A model generated the notes under the pieces. It saw nothing but the letters and a program-made list of their open reading frames with translations. It did not search any database and was not told the origin of the DNA. Shown in pieces: positions 8,025 to 16,867 of a DNA stretch of 29,863 nt (its first letter is position 1; each line of letters starts with the position of its first letter). The position numbers were made by a program, and so were the translations under genes. Where the stretch lies: the NCBI GenBank assembly GCA_024642765.1, contig JAHEAM010000003.1, forward strand, positions 1 to 29,863, written 5' to 3'. Origin of the DNA: Planctomycetaceae bacterium. Its GTDB lineage: Bacteria > Planctomycetota > Planctomycetia > Pirellulales > Pirellulaceae.

Positions 8025-8612
8025 ATGCCAGAATTACTCAGCGTCCTTTTGAAGAGCATTTTTGTTGAGAATCTCGCGCTTACATTCTTTTTAGGAATGT
8101 GCACGTTTTTGGCGGTTTCGAAAAACGTCAAAACGGCGTTGGGATTGGGGGTGGCAGTGATTGCAGTGCAAGCGATTACGGTACCTGTCAATAATATCAT
8201 GTATAGAAGTTTCTTGAAGTCCGGTTCGCTGGCGAACTACGACCTCGAATTCTTGGGATTGATTTGCTACATCGGTGTGATCGCTGCGATTGTACAGATT
8301 CTGGAAATGATTCTCGATAAGTTTTTTCCAGCCCTCTACAACACGCTTGGGATTTTCCTACCGTTGATCACAGTGAATTGCGCCATCTTGGGTGGTTCGT
8401 TGTTTATGGTGCAACGCGACTACGATTTCGTTCATAGCGTTGTGTATGGGATCGGTTCAGGCGTTGGTTGGGCGTTGGCGATAGTGGCACTTGCGGCGAT
8501 TCGCGAGAAATTGAAGTATTCCGATGTGCCTAAGGGTTTGCGTGGGCTAGGGATTACGTTTATTACCGTTGGCTTGATGGCTCTTGGGTTTTTGGCGTTT
8601 TCAGGCGTTTAA
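8025..8612 (+). CDS. nqrE: Na+-translocating NADH:quinone reductase subunit E
   Basis: NqrE is the second RnfA/RnfE-type membrane subunit, antiparallel in topology to NqrD and sharing the iron-sulfur site. The product is 195 residues (family ~198) with six hydrophobic segments. Diagnostic stretches are VENLALTFFLGMCTFLAVSKN near the N terminus and LPLITVNCAILGGSLFM mid-protein, each containing a conserved Cys. A strong GAGGAGG (8011-8017), lying in the 3' end of nqrD, precedes ATG 8025. nqrF follows after a 59-base gap, the longest within the operon. Confidence 0.97.
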   Translation: MPELLSVLLKSIFVENLALTFFLGMCTFLAVSKNVKTALGLGVAVIAVQAITVPVNNIMYRSFLKSGSLANYDLEFLGLICYIGVIAAIVQILEMILDKFFPALYNTLGIFLPLITVNCAILGGSLFMVQRDYDFVHSVVYGIGSGVGWALAIVALAAIREKLKYSDVPKGLRGLGITFITVGLMALGFLAFSGV

Positions 8613-8671
8613 GATTTGCCGAGCGGATTTTCGTTTGGCGGACGTTTTTTTGAATTGTTCAGGTTAGTTCA

Positions 8672-9892
8672 ATGCAAGAAATTATTGTGGCGGTGGTTTC
8701 ATTCACTGCAGTTATTTTGGCTCTCGTGGGCCTGATCATGGTTGCCCGCAAGATGCTGGTCAGTTCCGGTAATGTCAAAATTTTGGTCAACCACCAAAAA
8801 GAGATTTCGTGCGCAGCTGGCGGGAAACTCATGGGGGCACTCGCGAACGAAGGGATTTTCGTTTCTTCGGCTTGTGGCGGTGGTGGTACTTGCGCTCAGT
8901 GCAAAGTCAAAATCTTTGAAGGTGGCGGCGATATCTTGGCCACCGAGAAGAATCATATTAACAAGCGTCAGGAGCGCGAGGGCATTCGTCTCAGTTGCCA
9001 AGTCGCGGTGAAACAAGACATGAAAATCGAAGTCCCCGAAGAGGCTTTCGAAACCAAGAAATGGCTTTGCACCGTTCGCTCCAATCACAACGTCGCGACG
9101 TTTATCAAAGAACTTGTTCTGGAATTGCCCAAAGGCGAAGAGGTAGACTTCAAAGCTGGCGGCTATATCCAAATCGAATGTCCACCCCATGTTGTGAACT
9201 ACAAAGACTTCGAGATTGAAGAACGATTTCATGAGGATTGGGATAAATACAATATTTGGCAATATGTCTCGAAAGTCGACGAGCCTGTTTTTCGAGCGTA
9301 TTCGATGGCAAACTACCCCGGCGAACAAGGCATCATCATGCTCAACGTCCGCGTTGCTTCGCCACCGCCCCGATTGCCAAACGTTCCCCCTGGAAAAATG
9401 TCATCTTACATTTTCAATCTGAAACCGGGCGACAAGGTTACGATTTCGGGTCCTTATGGTGAGTTCTTTATCAAGGACACGGATGCCGAAATGATATACA
9501 TCGGAGGTGGTGCTGGTATGGCTCCGCTACGAAGTCACATTTTTGAGTTGTTCAAAAGATTAAAGACGGGTCGTAAAGTAACGTATTGGTACGGTGGTAG
9601 GAGCTTGCGAGAGCTTTTCTACGTCGATCAGTTTCGTGAAATTGAAAAAGATTTTCCGAATTTCAAGTTCAATATCGCTCTTTCAGAACCTTTACCCGAA
9701 GATAACTGGACAGGTTACAAAGGTTTTATTCACCAGGTATTGCGAGACGAGTACCTCAGCAAACATTCGGCGCCCGAAGACATTGAATTTTATATCTGCG
9801 GTCCCCCGATGATGAATGCTGCGGTTTTCAAGATGCTCGACGATTTGGGAGTCGAACCAGAAAATATTGCCTACGACGACTTTGGCGGTTGA
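8672..9892 (+). CDS. nqrF: Na+-translocating NADH:quinone reductase subunit F
   Basis: NqrF is the NADH-oxidising entry subunit, with FAD and a [2Fe-2S] cluster. The 406-residue product starts with one membrane anchor (IIVAVVSFTAVILALVGLIM). A ferredoxin domain follows, with ligands Cys68, Cys74, Cys77 (CGGGGTCAQC) and Cys109 (LSCQV). A ferredoxin-reductase module then shows the FAD motif RAYSMAN, the nucleotide motif IGGGAGMAPLRSH, and CGPPMMN near the C terminus. It ends in the conserved acidic/aromatic AYDDFGG. All ligands are intact, so the complex is expected to be functional. It is the last gene of the nqr operon; no nqrM or apbE follows. Confidence 0.98.
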   Translation: MQEIIVAVVSFTAVILALVGLIMVARKMLVSSGNVKILVNHQKEISCAAGGKLMGALANEGIFVSSACGGGGTCAQCKVKIFEGGGDILATEKNHINKRQEREGIRLSCQVAVKQDMKIEVPEEAFETKKWLCTVRSNHNVATFIKELVLELPKGEEVDFKAGGYIQIECPPHVVNYKDFEIEERFHEDWDKYNIWQYVSKVDEPVFRAYSMANYPGEQGIIMLNVRVASPPPRLPNVPPGKMSSYIFNLKPGDKVTISGPYGEFFIKDTDAEMIYIGGGAGMAPLRSHIFELFKRLKTGRKVTYWYGGRSLRELFYVDQFREIEKDFPNFKFNIALSEPLPEDNWTGYKGFIHQVLRDEYLSKHSAPEDIEFYICGPPMMNAAVFKMLDDLGVEPENIAYDDFGG

Positions 9893-10469
9893 TCGTGCGT
9901 ATTGCTAAGTGTGTGAAGCTTTAATAAAGGGAGCGTTGTCAGCGTTTCGTTAAGATTGAAGCCCCCATCGACAATTCAAGCTATATGCTTCGGCGTCGGC
10001 GCGGGCGAACAGCGTGAGCTGAACAGCGACCGACCTCTCGTGACTCCAAAAGACCTTCCATGTGCCGAGCTTTGGCTTCAGTCATTTCGCCTTCTAGGAA
10101 AACGAAGATATCAAGGTCACGCATGGTCAATTCTTTGCCTTCGCAGACAGGGTCCAAAACAGCGAGCGAACTGCCTGCTCCGATAAAGATCGTGTCGTTT
10201 CCGTAGGCGGCAAAAAGATTGCCTTGCAAGGGCAGTCAATCTGGAAGATCGTTCGCGGATTTTTGAGATGAAACGCGTGCTGCCTTATGCCGGATCGAGT
10301 TCTAAACTAAACTGTCAAAACACGCGGCAGTAAGGACGTCTTTTTGCCCCAATGTCATGCTTTCTGAGCTCCCTTCTTGCTCAACTCATTGTGATCTTGA
10401 CGGGATTGCCAAGAGAGAATTGTCAATAATTGGGCTGAGCATTTTGAAAACGAATCATTTACAAGCACT
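9893..10469. other. Gene-poor gap between nqrF and the MFS gene
   Basis: This 577-base stretch holds no intact gene that I can support. It contains the putative minus-strand gene remnant listed separately and, just upstream of 10470, presumably the MFS promoter. No strong T-run terminator for the nqr operon is seen immediately after 9892. The plus-strand frame at 9956-10186 lies antisense to the remnant and looks like a shadow. Confidence 0.45.
9981..10229 (-). pseudogene. Probable remnant of a nucleotidyltransferase-like gene
   Basis: An 82-codon minus-strand frame opening at a TTG has clearly protein-like content. It reads FAAYGNDTIFIGAGSSLAVLDP, then LTMRDLDIFVFLEGE. The spacing of G-x-G-S and D-x-D (GAGS ... 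RDLDI) resembles the hG-(G/S)...D-x-(D/E) signature of the nucleotidyltransferase superfamily. A TGA sits just upstream in this frame. Sequence that looks like the missing N-terminal part (RFISKIRERSSRLTALA) lies immediately upstream in another frame, as if a frameshift had split the gene. The C-terminal end turns into Arg-rich, unstructured-looking sequence before TAG. The family call is weak; the case for decay is stronger. Confidence 0.35.
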
Positions 10470-11813
10470 ATGAAACGAGAGGATCTGCCAGGCGATACGA
10501 CCACTCCGGTTTACAATGAACGGTTGATTCTCGTTGCCTTGGCAGCGGTCCAGTTCATTACGATCGTCGATTTCATGATTGTGATGCCTCTGGGTCCTCA
10601 ATTGATGCGAAGTCTGAAAATCAATCCAGCAGCATTTGGGTTAATTGTTTCTTCCTACACATTCGCTGCGGGTGTTGCTGGCCTCATTGCATCGGCAACC
10701 ATGGACCGATTTTCACGCCGAACGGCATTCCTATTTCTTTACACGGGATTCGTTGTCGGCACGGCCTTTTGCGGGTTGTCGACTAATTTCCTGACGTTGG
10801 TGTTGGCGCGGATTGTCACCGGTGCTTTTGGTGGCATTCTTGGTGGTGTTTCAATGGCTATCGTCGGTGACGTTTTTCCGGAGCAACGGCGCGGACGAGC
10901 GACGGGCGTTCTAATGACTGGATTTGCGATGGCATCGGTTGCCGGTGTTCCGTTGGGCCTTTTTATCGGGACAAATTATGGGTGGCAAATGTCGTTTCTG
11001 GTTTTGGCAGTATTTAGTCTGCTCATTTTGGTTCTTGGCTACGTCGCCCTGCCATCACTGAACCAACACATTGGTGAAAAGCGTATCACACCGCTTCAGG
11101 CGCTTTTCACAACGTTTGCACATGTCAATCATTTGAATGCGTTCGCATTGATCATTGCTTTGACGATGAGTGGGTTCTTGGTCTTTCCGTACCTGAGTGT
11201 TTACCTTGTGGGAAATGTCGGTTTTACAGAACAGCAATTGCCAATTCTTTACATTGTCGGTGGTGCATGTGCTTTCGTGACGTCGCCTATTATCGGTCGA
11301 GCGGCCGATCTATTTGGCAAGTTGCTTGTGTTTCGATTTATTGCTCCCGTGTCAGCGGTACTGTTGATCATCATTACGCAACTACCAGTTGGTATGAAAG
11401 TTCTTTCTGTTGTCGTTTTCGGCACACTGATGGTAAGCAATTCTGGGCGAATGATCCCTGCCATGGCAATGGTTACAAGCAGCGTTGTGCCGAAGAATCG
11501 AGGGGCTTTCTTGAGTGCCAACTCTTCGATTCAACATATTTCTGGAGGCCTTGCGTCGTACCTAGGCGGTCTGATTGTCGTGCAGACACCGGACGAGAGA
11601 ATTTTGAATTTCGGTTCGGTTGGTTACCTAGCAGCAGCGTTTTCAGTCTTGAGTTTGTGGTTGGCAGGTAGGTTGCGAGTGGCCGTGGAACCGTCAGTTT
11701 CAGCAGCGGAAATCAGTTTAGCGGCGGCTGCAGAAGCCACGGCAGATGCCGGCGAGCCACTGGTGGGCTTTGTCGAGTCGGGTGATAGTGTTACTGAGTC
11801 TGTTCGAACATAA
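10470..11813 (+). CDS. Major facilitator superfamily transporter (DHA1/AraJ-like efflux type)
   Basis: This is a 447-residue inner-membrane protein with about 12 hydrophobic segments, typical of H+-coupled MFS antiporters. After a short cytoplasmic N terminus, TM1 contains the DFMIVMPLGPQLM stretch seen in AraJ/sugar-efflux and multidrug-type proteins. The loop between TM2 and TM3 carries DRFSRRTAFLF, the D-R-x-x-R-R form of the MFS motif A. TM5 contains GxPLGLFIG (antiporter motif C-like). The last ~45 residues are Ala/Glu/Ser-rich, hydrophilic and probably disordered. The substrate cannot be told from sequence. It converges on mgtE with a 64-base gap, and no obvious ribosome-binding site precedes ATG 10470. 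Confidence 0.85.
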   Translation: MKREDLPGDTTTPVYNERLILVALAAVQFITIVDFMIVMPLGPQLMRSLKINPAAFGLIVSSYTFAAGVAGLIASATMDRFSRRTAFLFLYTGFVVGTAFCGLSTNFLTLVLARIVTGAFGGILGGVSMAIVGDVFPEQRRGRATGVLMTGFAMASVAGVPLGLFIGTNYGWQMSFLVLAVFSLLILVLGYVALPSLNQHIGEKRITPLQALFTTFAHVNHLNAFALIIALTMSGFLVFPYLSVYLVGNVGFTEQQLPILYIVGGACAFVTSPIIGRAADLFGKLLVFRFIAPVSAVLLIIITQLPVGMKVLSVVVFGTLMVSNSGRMIPAMAMVTSSVVPKNRGAFLSANSSIQHISGGLASYLGGLIVVQTPDERILNFGSVGYLAAAFSVLSLWLAGRLRVAVEPSVSAAEISLAAAAEATADAGEPLVGFVESGDSVTESVRT

Positions 11814-11877
11814 CTCGACTTGCCTATGCGACCGCGTTATTGGTTACGTTGGTTGAGTTTGTTACACCACTTAGACT

Positions 11878-13236
11878 CTACGCCAGGAATAAAGTTGCCA
11901 CGGTCATGTAAATGACGATTCCGAGGATGTCGATAATTCCCGCGACGAACGGGTTGCTCATTAGGGCAGGGTCCCAACCGATTCGTTTGAAGATCAAGGG
12001 CAGCATCGAGCCAGTGACTGTCCCGCAAACGACTACCAACACCAAAGTGATTGGCACAATCATAGCTCCATACCATCCAGGGACGGTTGGGAAAAAGACC
12101 ATTGTTGTGACCAAACCTAAAATCGCCAGTGAAAATCCCAGTACAAGTCCCATAATGATTTCACGGACAACAACTTCAAACCATTGCTGCATCGAGACGT
12201 GGCCGTGTGCCAATGCTGTAATGACAAGAGTTGCGGATTGGCTGCCAGAATTTCCGCCACTGGAAATAATGAGTGGAATGAAAGGAATTAGCCAAGCCCA
12301 ACGTTCGAGCTTTTCTTCGTATTGTTGTAATGCCATCGCGGTCAACAGTGCGCAGAAAAAAAGAATCAGCAGCCACATCCCGCGTTTCCAGCTCAGTATT
12401 AAGACTGGCGTGTTAAGATAAGTGTCCTCAAGTGGTTCGACCGCAACGCTCCGCAGTGCATCGTCATGCGCTCCCTCGCGCACGACGTCAATCACATCGT
12501 CATGCGTGATAATTCCGACCATATGACGTTCGCCGTCCACGACCGGAATAGCCAGCAGGTCCAATCGGGCGACTTTGTCAACGACATCCGCTTCGTCATC
12601 CATTACGTCGACAGAGATTAGCGCTGTGTCCATGATATCGGATAGTTTCGTATCAGGCTTTTTCATCCCAGCCAAAAGTTGTCGGGCCGACACGAGACCA
12701 CGCAAATGGTTTTCTTCATCAATGATGTATAGGTAGTAGATTGTTTCGTATTGTTCCGATTGGCGTCCGACTTCTTTGATGGCTTCGGCGATTGAAAGAT
12801 GTTCTCGCAATCGCACAAATTCTGTTGCCATCATTGAGCCAGCGGTGCCTTCCGGGTATTGACTGAGTCGCATAATGTCGCGACGTTCGGAGGCGGGCAA
12901 TCTGCTGAGGAGGTCGCTGACGATGTCTTCGTCGATTCCTTCGAGAATATCGACGCGGTCATCAGAGGGGATCTGAGCGATCAATTGTGCGACTTCATCG
13001 CGATCTTGGGTCGTTATGATCGCGTCTTGAAACGAGCGGTCGAAATAGCCAAAGATCTCGGCACGTTGGGTTAGGTTGGCGCGACTAAGAATCTGCCAGG
13101 CTTCGGCGGGCTCAAGTCCGTCCATGAAATCGGCGATACGGGATGGGTGCAAGGCCGAGCAAAACTCGCGCAGTTCCGCTTCGTTTTTGTTGGCCAACAT
13201 TTCCCGTAGTTCGGGGAGAAATAATGTGTTGACCAT
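11878..13236 (-). CDS. mgtE: Magnesium transporter MgtE
   Basis: MgtE is a Mg2+-selective, Mg2+-gated inner-membrane channel. The 452-residue product shows the full architecture: an N-terminal superhelical domain (~10-125, with repeated PSDDRVDILEGI and LLSRLPASERRDI units), a CBS pair (~130-255, with ISVDVMDDEADVVDKVARLDLLAIPVVD), a plug helix and five transmembrane helices from ~280. The pore signature GGNSGSQSATLVITALA and the Asp in AGIIDILGIVIY (last helix) are present. A TTG eight codons upstream could serve as the start, but ATG 13236 fits the family. ispG lies 70 bases upstream on the same strand, so the two may be co-transcribed. Confidence 0.96.
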   Translation of the reverse strand: MVNTLFLPELREMLANKNEAELREFCSALHPSRIADFMDGLEPAEAWQILSRANLTQRAEIFGYFDRSFQDAIITTQDRDEVAQLIAQIPSDDRVDILEGIDEDIVSDLLSRLPASERRDIMRLSQYPEGTAGSMMATEFVRLREHLSIAEAIKEVGRQSEQYETIYYLYIIDEENHLRGLVSARQLLAGMKKPDTKLSDIMDTALISVDVMDDEADVVDKVARLDLLAIPVVDGERHMVGIITHDDVIDVVREGAHDDALRSVAVEPLEDTYLNTPVLILSWKRGMWLLILFFCALLTAMALQQYEEKLERWAWLIPFIPLIISSGGNSGSQSATLVITALAHGHVSMQQWFEVVVREIIMGLVLGFSLAILGLVTTMVFFPTVPGWYGAMIVPITLVLVVVCGTVTGSMLPLIFKRIGWDPALMSNPFVAGIIDILGIVIYMTVATLFLA

Positions 13237-13306
13237 TCGTGGCCCCCGTAAAGAAAACAAAAATAAAAACCGGCTTCAGCTCTGAATGATGTCTCGAAAA
13301 TCCAGC

Positions 13307-14452
13307 TTAATGATGGAAACGACTGACGATAATCGAATCGAGTTCCGACTTAAGTCTCGCCAGAATTTCATCGTAAGGAAATGCGCCCAGCTCTTCGGTA
13401 CCACGTTTCAAATTCACAAAATTTGGACCGCACCACAAGCCCAAATCCGCGTCATCCGTTTCGCCGGGGCCATTGACCCGGCAACCCATGACAGCGATCG
13501 TCACACGATGTTGCTCAGCATAGCGTGTCATCTCTTTGACATTTTCGGCGAGTTGTACAAACGCTTCGTTTTCAACGCGTGAGCAACTTGGACAAGAAAT
13601 AATGTTTAATCCGTCGCGATTGAAGTCGACAACTGAACGGACTTTGCCAGCGTAAATATCATCGATGATTTGTCGGCCGACCGAGATTTCTTCAGGTTTG
13701 CGGTGATTGGGGACAGTCAGTGAAACGCGAACAGTGTCGCCTACGCCATGTCCAATGAGTTGCTCAAATGCAACTCGTGTTTTGATCACCCCATCGGGAG
13801 GCAAGCCAGCTTCAGTCACGCCAAGATGTAGCGGAACATCCGGCCGCTGTTCCGCAAAACGGCGATTAACCTCGACAACTTTCGATGGATCGCTGTCTTT
13901 CAGCGACACGCAATACCGTAAGAAGCCGAGCGTATCGAGGAGTTCGCAATTCTCCATGGCACTTGCAATCATCGGCGTGATCGAATCGTTTTCCGGAAAG
14001 CGCGCTTTGATCGCTGGATCGACGCTACCACAATTTACGCCTACTCGGAGAGCACAGTCATTGGCGTTGGCAACGTCGGAAAGCCAACGCACTTTGTCTT
14101 GCCAAGTCTTTGTGCGTTCGTGGTGATGGAGGTGTCCTGGGTTGTAGCGAAGTTTATTGACGAAAGGAGCTACGACCGCGGCCATGCGATAATTCTCTTG
14201 CAGGTCGACCGAAAGATTTGCCTGAGTCGCGTCGCGAATCGATTGAACGGCCTCGGCGTCTTTTTTGTTGTCGACGGCGATGCGAACAACATCTGCGCCG
14301 GCGTTATATAGCAAGTTGACGAGCTCGACAGTCGCAGCGACATCGGTTGTTTTAGTCGCCGTCATTGATTGCACGGCAATTGGATGGCCAGCCCCGATCG
14401 TTGTCGTTCCAATTTTCACAGCGCGTGTCGGATTGCGTTTGATTTCGACCAC
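13307..14452 (-). CDS. ispG: 4-hydroxy-3-methylbut-2-en-1-yl diphosphate synthase (IspG/GcpE)
   Basis: IspG is the [4Fe-4S] enzyme that converts 2-C-methyl-D-erythritol 2,4-cyclodiphosphate to HMBPP in the MEP isoprenoid pathway. The 381-residue product has the TIM-barrel part (PIAVQSMTATKTTD, VVRIAVDN, LRYNPGH, LRVGVNCGS). In the C-terminal part the cluster ligands are Cys287, Cys290 (CPSC) and Cys324 (GCRVNGPGE), with Glu331 as the fourth ligand. It is the compact two-domain bacterial form. The start is GTG 14452: no ATG is available before an in-frame stop, and homologues begin just here (RNPTRAVKIG). It is divergent from trmL. Confidence 0.97.
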   Translation of the reverse strand: MVEIKRNPTRAVKIGTTTIGAGHPIAVQSMTATKTTDVAATVELVNLLYNAGADVVRIAVDNKKDAEAVQSIRDATQANLSVDLQENYRMAAVVAPFVNKLRYNPGHLHHHERTKTWQDKVRWLSDVANANDCALRVGVNCGSVDPAIKARFPENDSITPMIASAMENCELLDTLGFLRYCVSLKDSDPSKVVEVNRRFAEQRPDVPLHLGVTEAGLPPDGVIKTRVAFEQLIGHGVGDTVRVSLTVPNHRKPEEISVGRQIIDDIYAGKVRSVVDFNRDGLNIISCPSCSRVENEAFVQLAENVKEMTRYAEQHRVTIAVMGCRVNGPGETDDADLGLWCGPNFVNLKRGTEELGAFPYDEILARLKSELDSIIVSRFHH

Positions 14453-14635
14453 TAGGTTGCTTTCGCTTAATTGGGCTTGTTGACGAATTGGCTAATATCG
14501 ACGCGAAAAATGGTGTTCGATCGGTTGACAAAGAATTGCAATAGTTCAAGATTTTTCTATGCGGCTTAGCAAGAAATCAAAACTGATCGCTAGGCCCTGG
14601 ATTTTAACTTTAGTTCTCTGAAAAAAAAAGCTTTG
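14453..14635. promoter_or_regulatory. Divergent promoter region of ispG and trmL
   Basis: This 183-base gap between divergent starts must drive both transcripts. It is AT-rich around 14540-14630 and has a nine-A run at 14621-14629 just before the trmL start. I could not pick reliable -35/-10 elements. Confidence 0.4.
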
Positions 14636-15124
14636 ATGTCAACCGCCTCACCATTAGTCCATATTGTACTGCATCAGCCTGAGATTCCGGGCAACACAGG
14701 AGCGGTGGGACGAACATGCGTGGCGTTGGGAGCAAAGTTGTGGTTAGTCCGTCCTTTGGGATTTCGAATTGATGAGAAGACCCTGCGCCGCGCTGGCCTC
14801 GACTATTGGGAGCATTTGGATTGGGAAGTCGTTGATCATTGGGAGGCTTTAATGGAGAGAATTCAGGCAAAGCGATTGTGGATGTTGTCTCGGTTTGGGA
14901 AGAAGTCTATTTTTGAGGTTGCCTATCAGCGCGGTGACGTTCTGGTCTTCGGATGCGAAACCAATGGGTTGCCCGCAGGGCTGACAACTCAATACAGCGA
15001 CTCACTATTGCGTATACCCACGACGAACAATGTTCGTAGCTTGAATCTTTCAAATAGCGTTGCCGTTTGTGCCTATGAACTTGCACGCCAAATGATTAAT
15101 CCAACAGAAATCGATCTGGATTAG
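14636..15124 (+). CDS. trmL: tRNA (cytidine(34)-2'-O)-methyltransferase TrmL
   Basis: TrmL is a minimal SPOUT (SpoU-class) methyltransferase that uses AdoMet to 2'-O-methylate the wobble base of tRNA-Leu isoacceptors. The product is 162 residues, the size of the stand-alone catalytic knot domain. The three SpoU motifs are visible: HQPEIPGNTGAVGRTC (motif 1), VLVFGCETNGLP (motif 2) and RIPTTNNVRSLNLSNSVAVCAYE (motif 3, trefoil knot). A TTG immediately precedes ATG 14636; the ATG is preferred. The gene stands alone, divergent from ispG. Confidence 0.95.
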   Translation: MSTASPLVHIVLHQPEIPGNTGAVGRTCVALGAKLWLVRPLGFRIDEKTLRRAGLDYWEHLDWEVVDHWEALMERIQAKRLWMLSRFGKKSIFEVAYQRGDVLVFGCETNGLPAGLTTQYSDSLLRIPTTNNVRSLNLSNSVAVCAYELARQMINPTEIDLD

Positions 15125-15135
15125 ACCGAATTAGA

Positions 15136-15161
15136 GCAACGTGCGTTCGCAAATACGTTGC
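15136..15161 (+). terminator. Stem-loop just after trmL, possible terminator
   Basis: GCAACGT (15136-15142) and ACGTTGC (15155-15161) form a perfect 7-bp stem with a 12-base loop, starting 12 bases after the trmL stop. An overlapping alternative pairs GTGC near 15141 with GCAC near 15166. There is no T-run after the stem, so intrinsic termination is uncertain. Confidence 0.35.
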
Positions 15162-15378
15162 GTTTGCACGCCCTGAATAAGCTGGACTAGGTCATCTTGC
15201 CGCACCTATTTTCCCGCAAGCTACAAATTGAAGGCCAAAATGGCAGGGCAATGGCTTGAGTTCGCTAGCAACAGTCGGATACAATTGGAGCGTAGGCAAT
15301 TCACACGGAATCGCATTTCGGATGCGAATTCCATTCCTCGCATTTCTTGTCTTGAGATTTTCACTCAATTGGAGTCGT

Positions 15379-16542
15379 ATGAGAGCCGCCTTTATTATTA
15401 TTAGCTTTCTGATTGGTTGCATCGTTACGACAGTTGTGCGGCAAGGAAATGCGGTTACTGACGGCAATGAAACAGTAGGTCTTATGAATTCGACATTGGA
15501 GTCCGCAGACGTTGCAGAGTCTTCTTTTGGTGTCACCAAAGATGGCGAGCCGGTTACTTTGTATTCGATGAAGAATGCGAATGGGCTGACGCTAAAGTTG
15601 ATGGATTACGGGGCCACAGTCGTTTCGCTTGAAACGCCGGATCGCAGTGGAAAATTGGCAAATGTTGTTTTGTCGTTTCCGGATATCAAAGGCTTCCAAG
15701 ACTGCGAAATGTATTTCAATGCAACAGTCGGGCGCTATTGCAACCGAATCGCCAAAGGCAAATTCAAGATTGGTGAAGAGGAATTTGAGCTTGCGACCAA
15801 TAACGGCGAGAATCATTTGCATGGCGGAACCAAAGGCTTCGACAAAAGAATGTGGAAGGGCAAACCGTTCTCAAAGGATGGTGATTTTGGCGTCGCGTTC
15901 TCGCTAACAAGTCCCGATGGCGACGAAGGCTACCCGGGGAAAGTTGATGCTGTTGTGACATACACATTGACAAAGAGTAACGAGCTGGTCGTCGAATTTC
16001 GCGCGACGACTGACAAGCCGACGCATATCAACCTGACAAATCACAACTATTGGAACCTAGCCGGCGAAGGCAATGTATTAGATTATCTTGTTCAGATACA
16101 TGCGAGCAAATATATCCCTGTCGACGCTGGTGGGATTCCGACGGGTCGAATTGCGGATGTCGCCAAGACTCAATTTGATTTTTCGAAACCGACAGCGATT
16201 GGCTCAAGAATCCAAGAAATCGATTCGGACCCAGTTGGATATGACCATTGTTTTGTGATTGAGGGCAATATTGGTGAAATGCATCCAGTCGCCACCGTTA
16301 ACGATCCGAAGTCCGGCCGCGTCATGGAAGTCCTTTCGACGGAGCCAGGCTTACAGTTTTACACGGGCAACTTTTTGAATGGAGAAAAAGCTGCGGGTGG
16401 TTTTGCGCAATACAGTGCATTCTGCATGGAGACGCAACATTATCCCGACACTCCGAACCAACCGAGTTTCCCAACGACTCTGCTAGATCCGGCAAGTAAG
16501 TACTTTCACAAGACGGTGCATAAGTTTTCGGTAGACAAATAA
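15379..16542 (+). CDS. galM: Exported aldose 1-epimerase (mutarotase)
   Basis: Aldose 1-epimerase interconverts alpha and beta anomers of hexoses. The 387-residue product has the galactose-mutarotase fold with expected key residues: Arg in GRYCNRIAKGKF, the His in NHLHGGTKGFDKR, the catalytic His in HINLTNHNYWNLAG, the Asp in GYDHCFV, and the catalytic Glu in AFCMETQHYPDTPN. Unlike cytoplasmic GalM it has an N-terminal hydrophobic segment (MRAAFIIISFLIGC...). LIGC fits a lipobox, although the signal would be short, so it may be a lipoprotein or a cleaved exported protein. GGAG four bases before ATG 15379 supports that start; an in-frame ATG at 15322 would lengthen the signal. It has no sugar-operon neighbours. 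Confidence 0.92.
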   Translation: MRAAFIIISFLIGCIVTTVVRQGNAVTDGNETVGLMNSTLESADVAESSFGVTKDGEPVTLYSMKNANGLTLKLMDYGATVVSLETPDRSGKLANVVLSFPDIKGFQDCEMYFNATVGRYCNRIAKGKFKIGEEEFELATNNGENHLHGGTKGFDKRMWKGKPFSKDGDFGVAFSLTSPDGDEGYPGKVDAVVTYTLTKSNELVVEFRATTDKPTHINLTNHNYWNLAGEGNVLDYLVQIHASKYIPVDAGGIPTGRIADVAKTQFDFSKPTAIGSRIQEIDSDPVGYDHCFVIEGNIGEMHPVATVNDPKSGRVMEVLSTEPGLQFYTGNFLNGEKAAGGFAQYSAFCMETQHYPDTPNQPSFPTTLLDPASKYFHKTVHKFSVDK

Positions 16543-16867
16543 ACTAAAATATGGATTGAAAATAATTCTGTTTTCCGCGTTTTACGGAAATTAGTATTGT
16601 TTGGCGAAGGGTAACTTTTCCTCCGTAATGGTTTTTCGGCCAATTCGTCGCGGCTCTCCGACCTCTCTACAACAAAATAGTCCATTGACCATAAATTTCG
16701 TTCAGTTACACTCGAAATAGAGCTCTCCAGCCTCTTCAAGTACCAAGATCTTGGTTCTTTTGCGCAATTCGACTAGTTATGGCCTTTGTTGCCCAATGGC
16801 TAGGGGTGCCGCGAAAGTCCGTTTTTGACTTCTCATATCTCCAAAATTCGCTGTACCAATAATCCTT
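16543..16867. other. Intergenic region with a small stem-loop after galM
   Basis: These 325 bases hold no gene I can support. A 6-bp stem, TTTCCG (16572-16577) / CGGAAA (16585-16590), with a 7-base loop lies 30 bases past the galM stop and may be a weak terminator. The rest presumably carries the promoter of the epimerase-glycosyltransferase pair. Confidence 0.4.

Noticed and set aside
9956..10186. Plus-strand 76-codon frame after nqrF
   Set aside because: It is antisense to the nucleotidyltransferase-like remnant, which has the more protein-like reading; the plus-strand product is Arg/Leu-rich without motifs.
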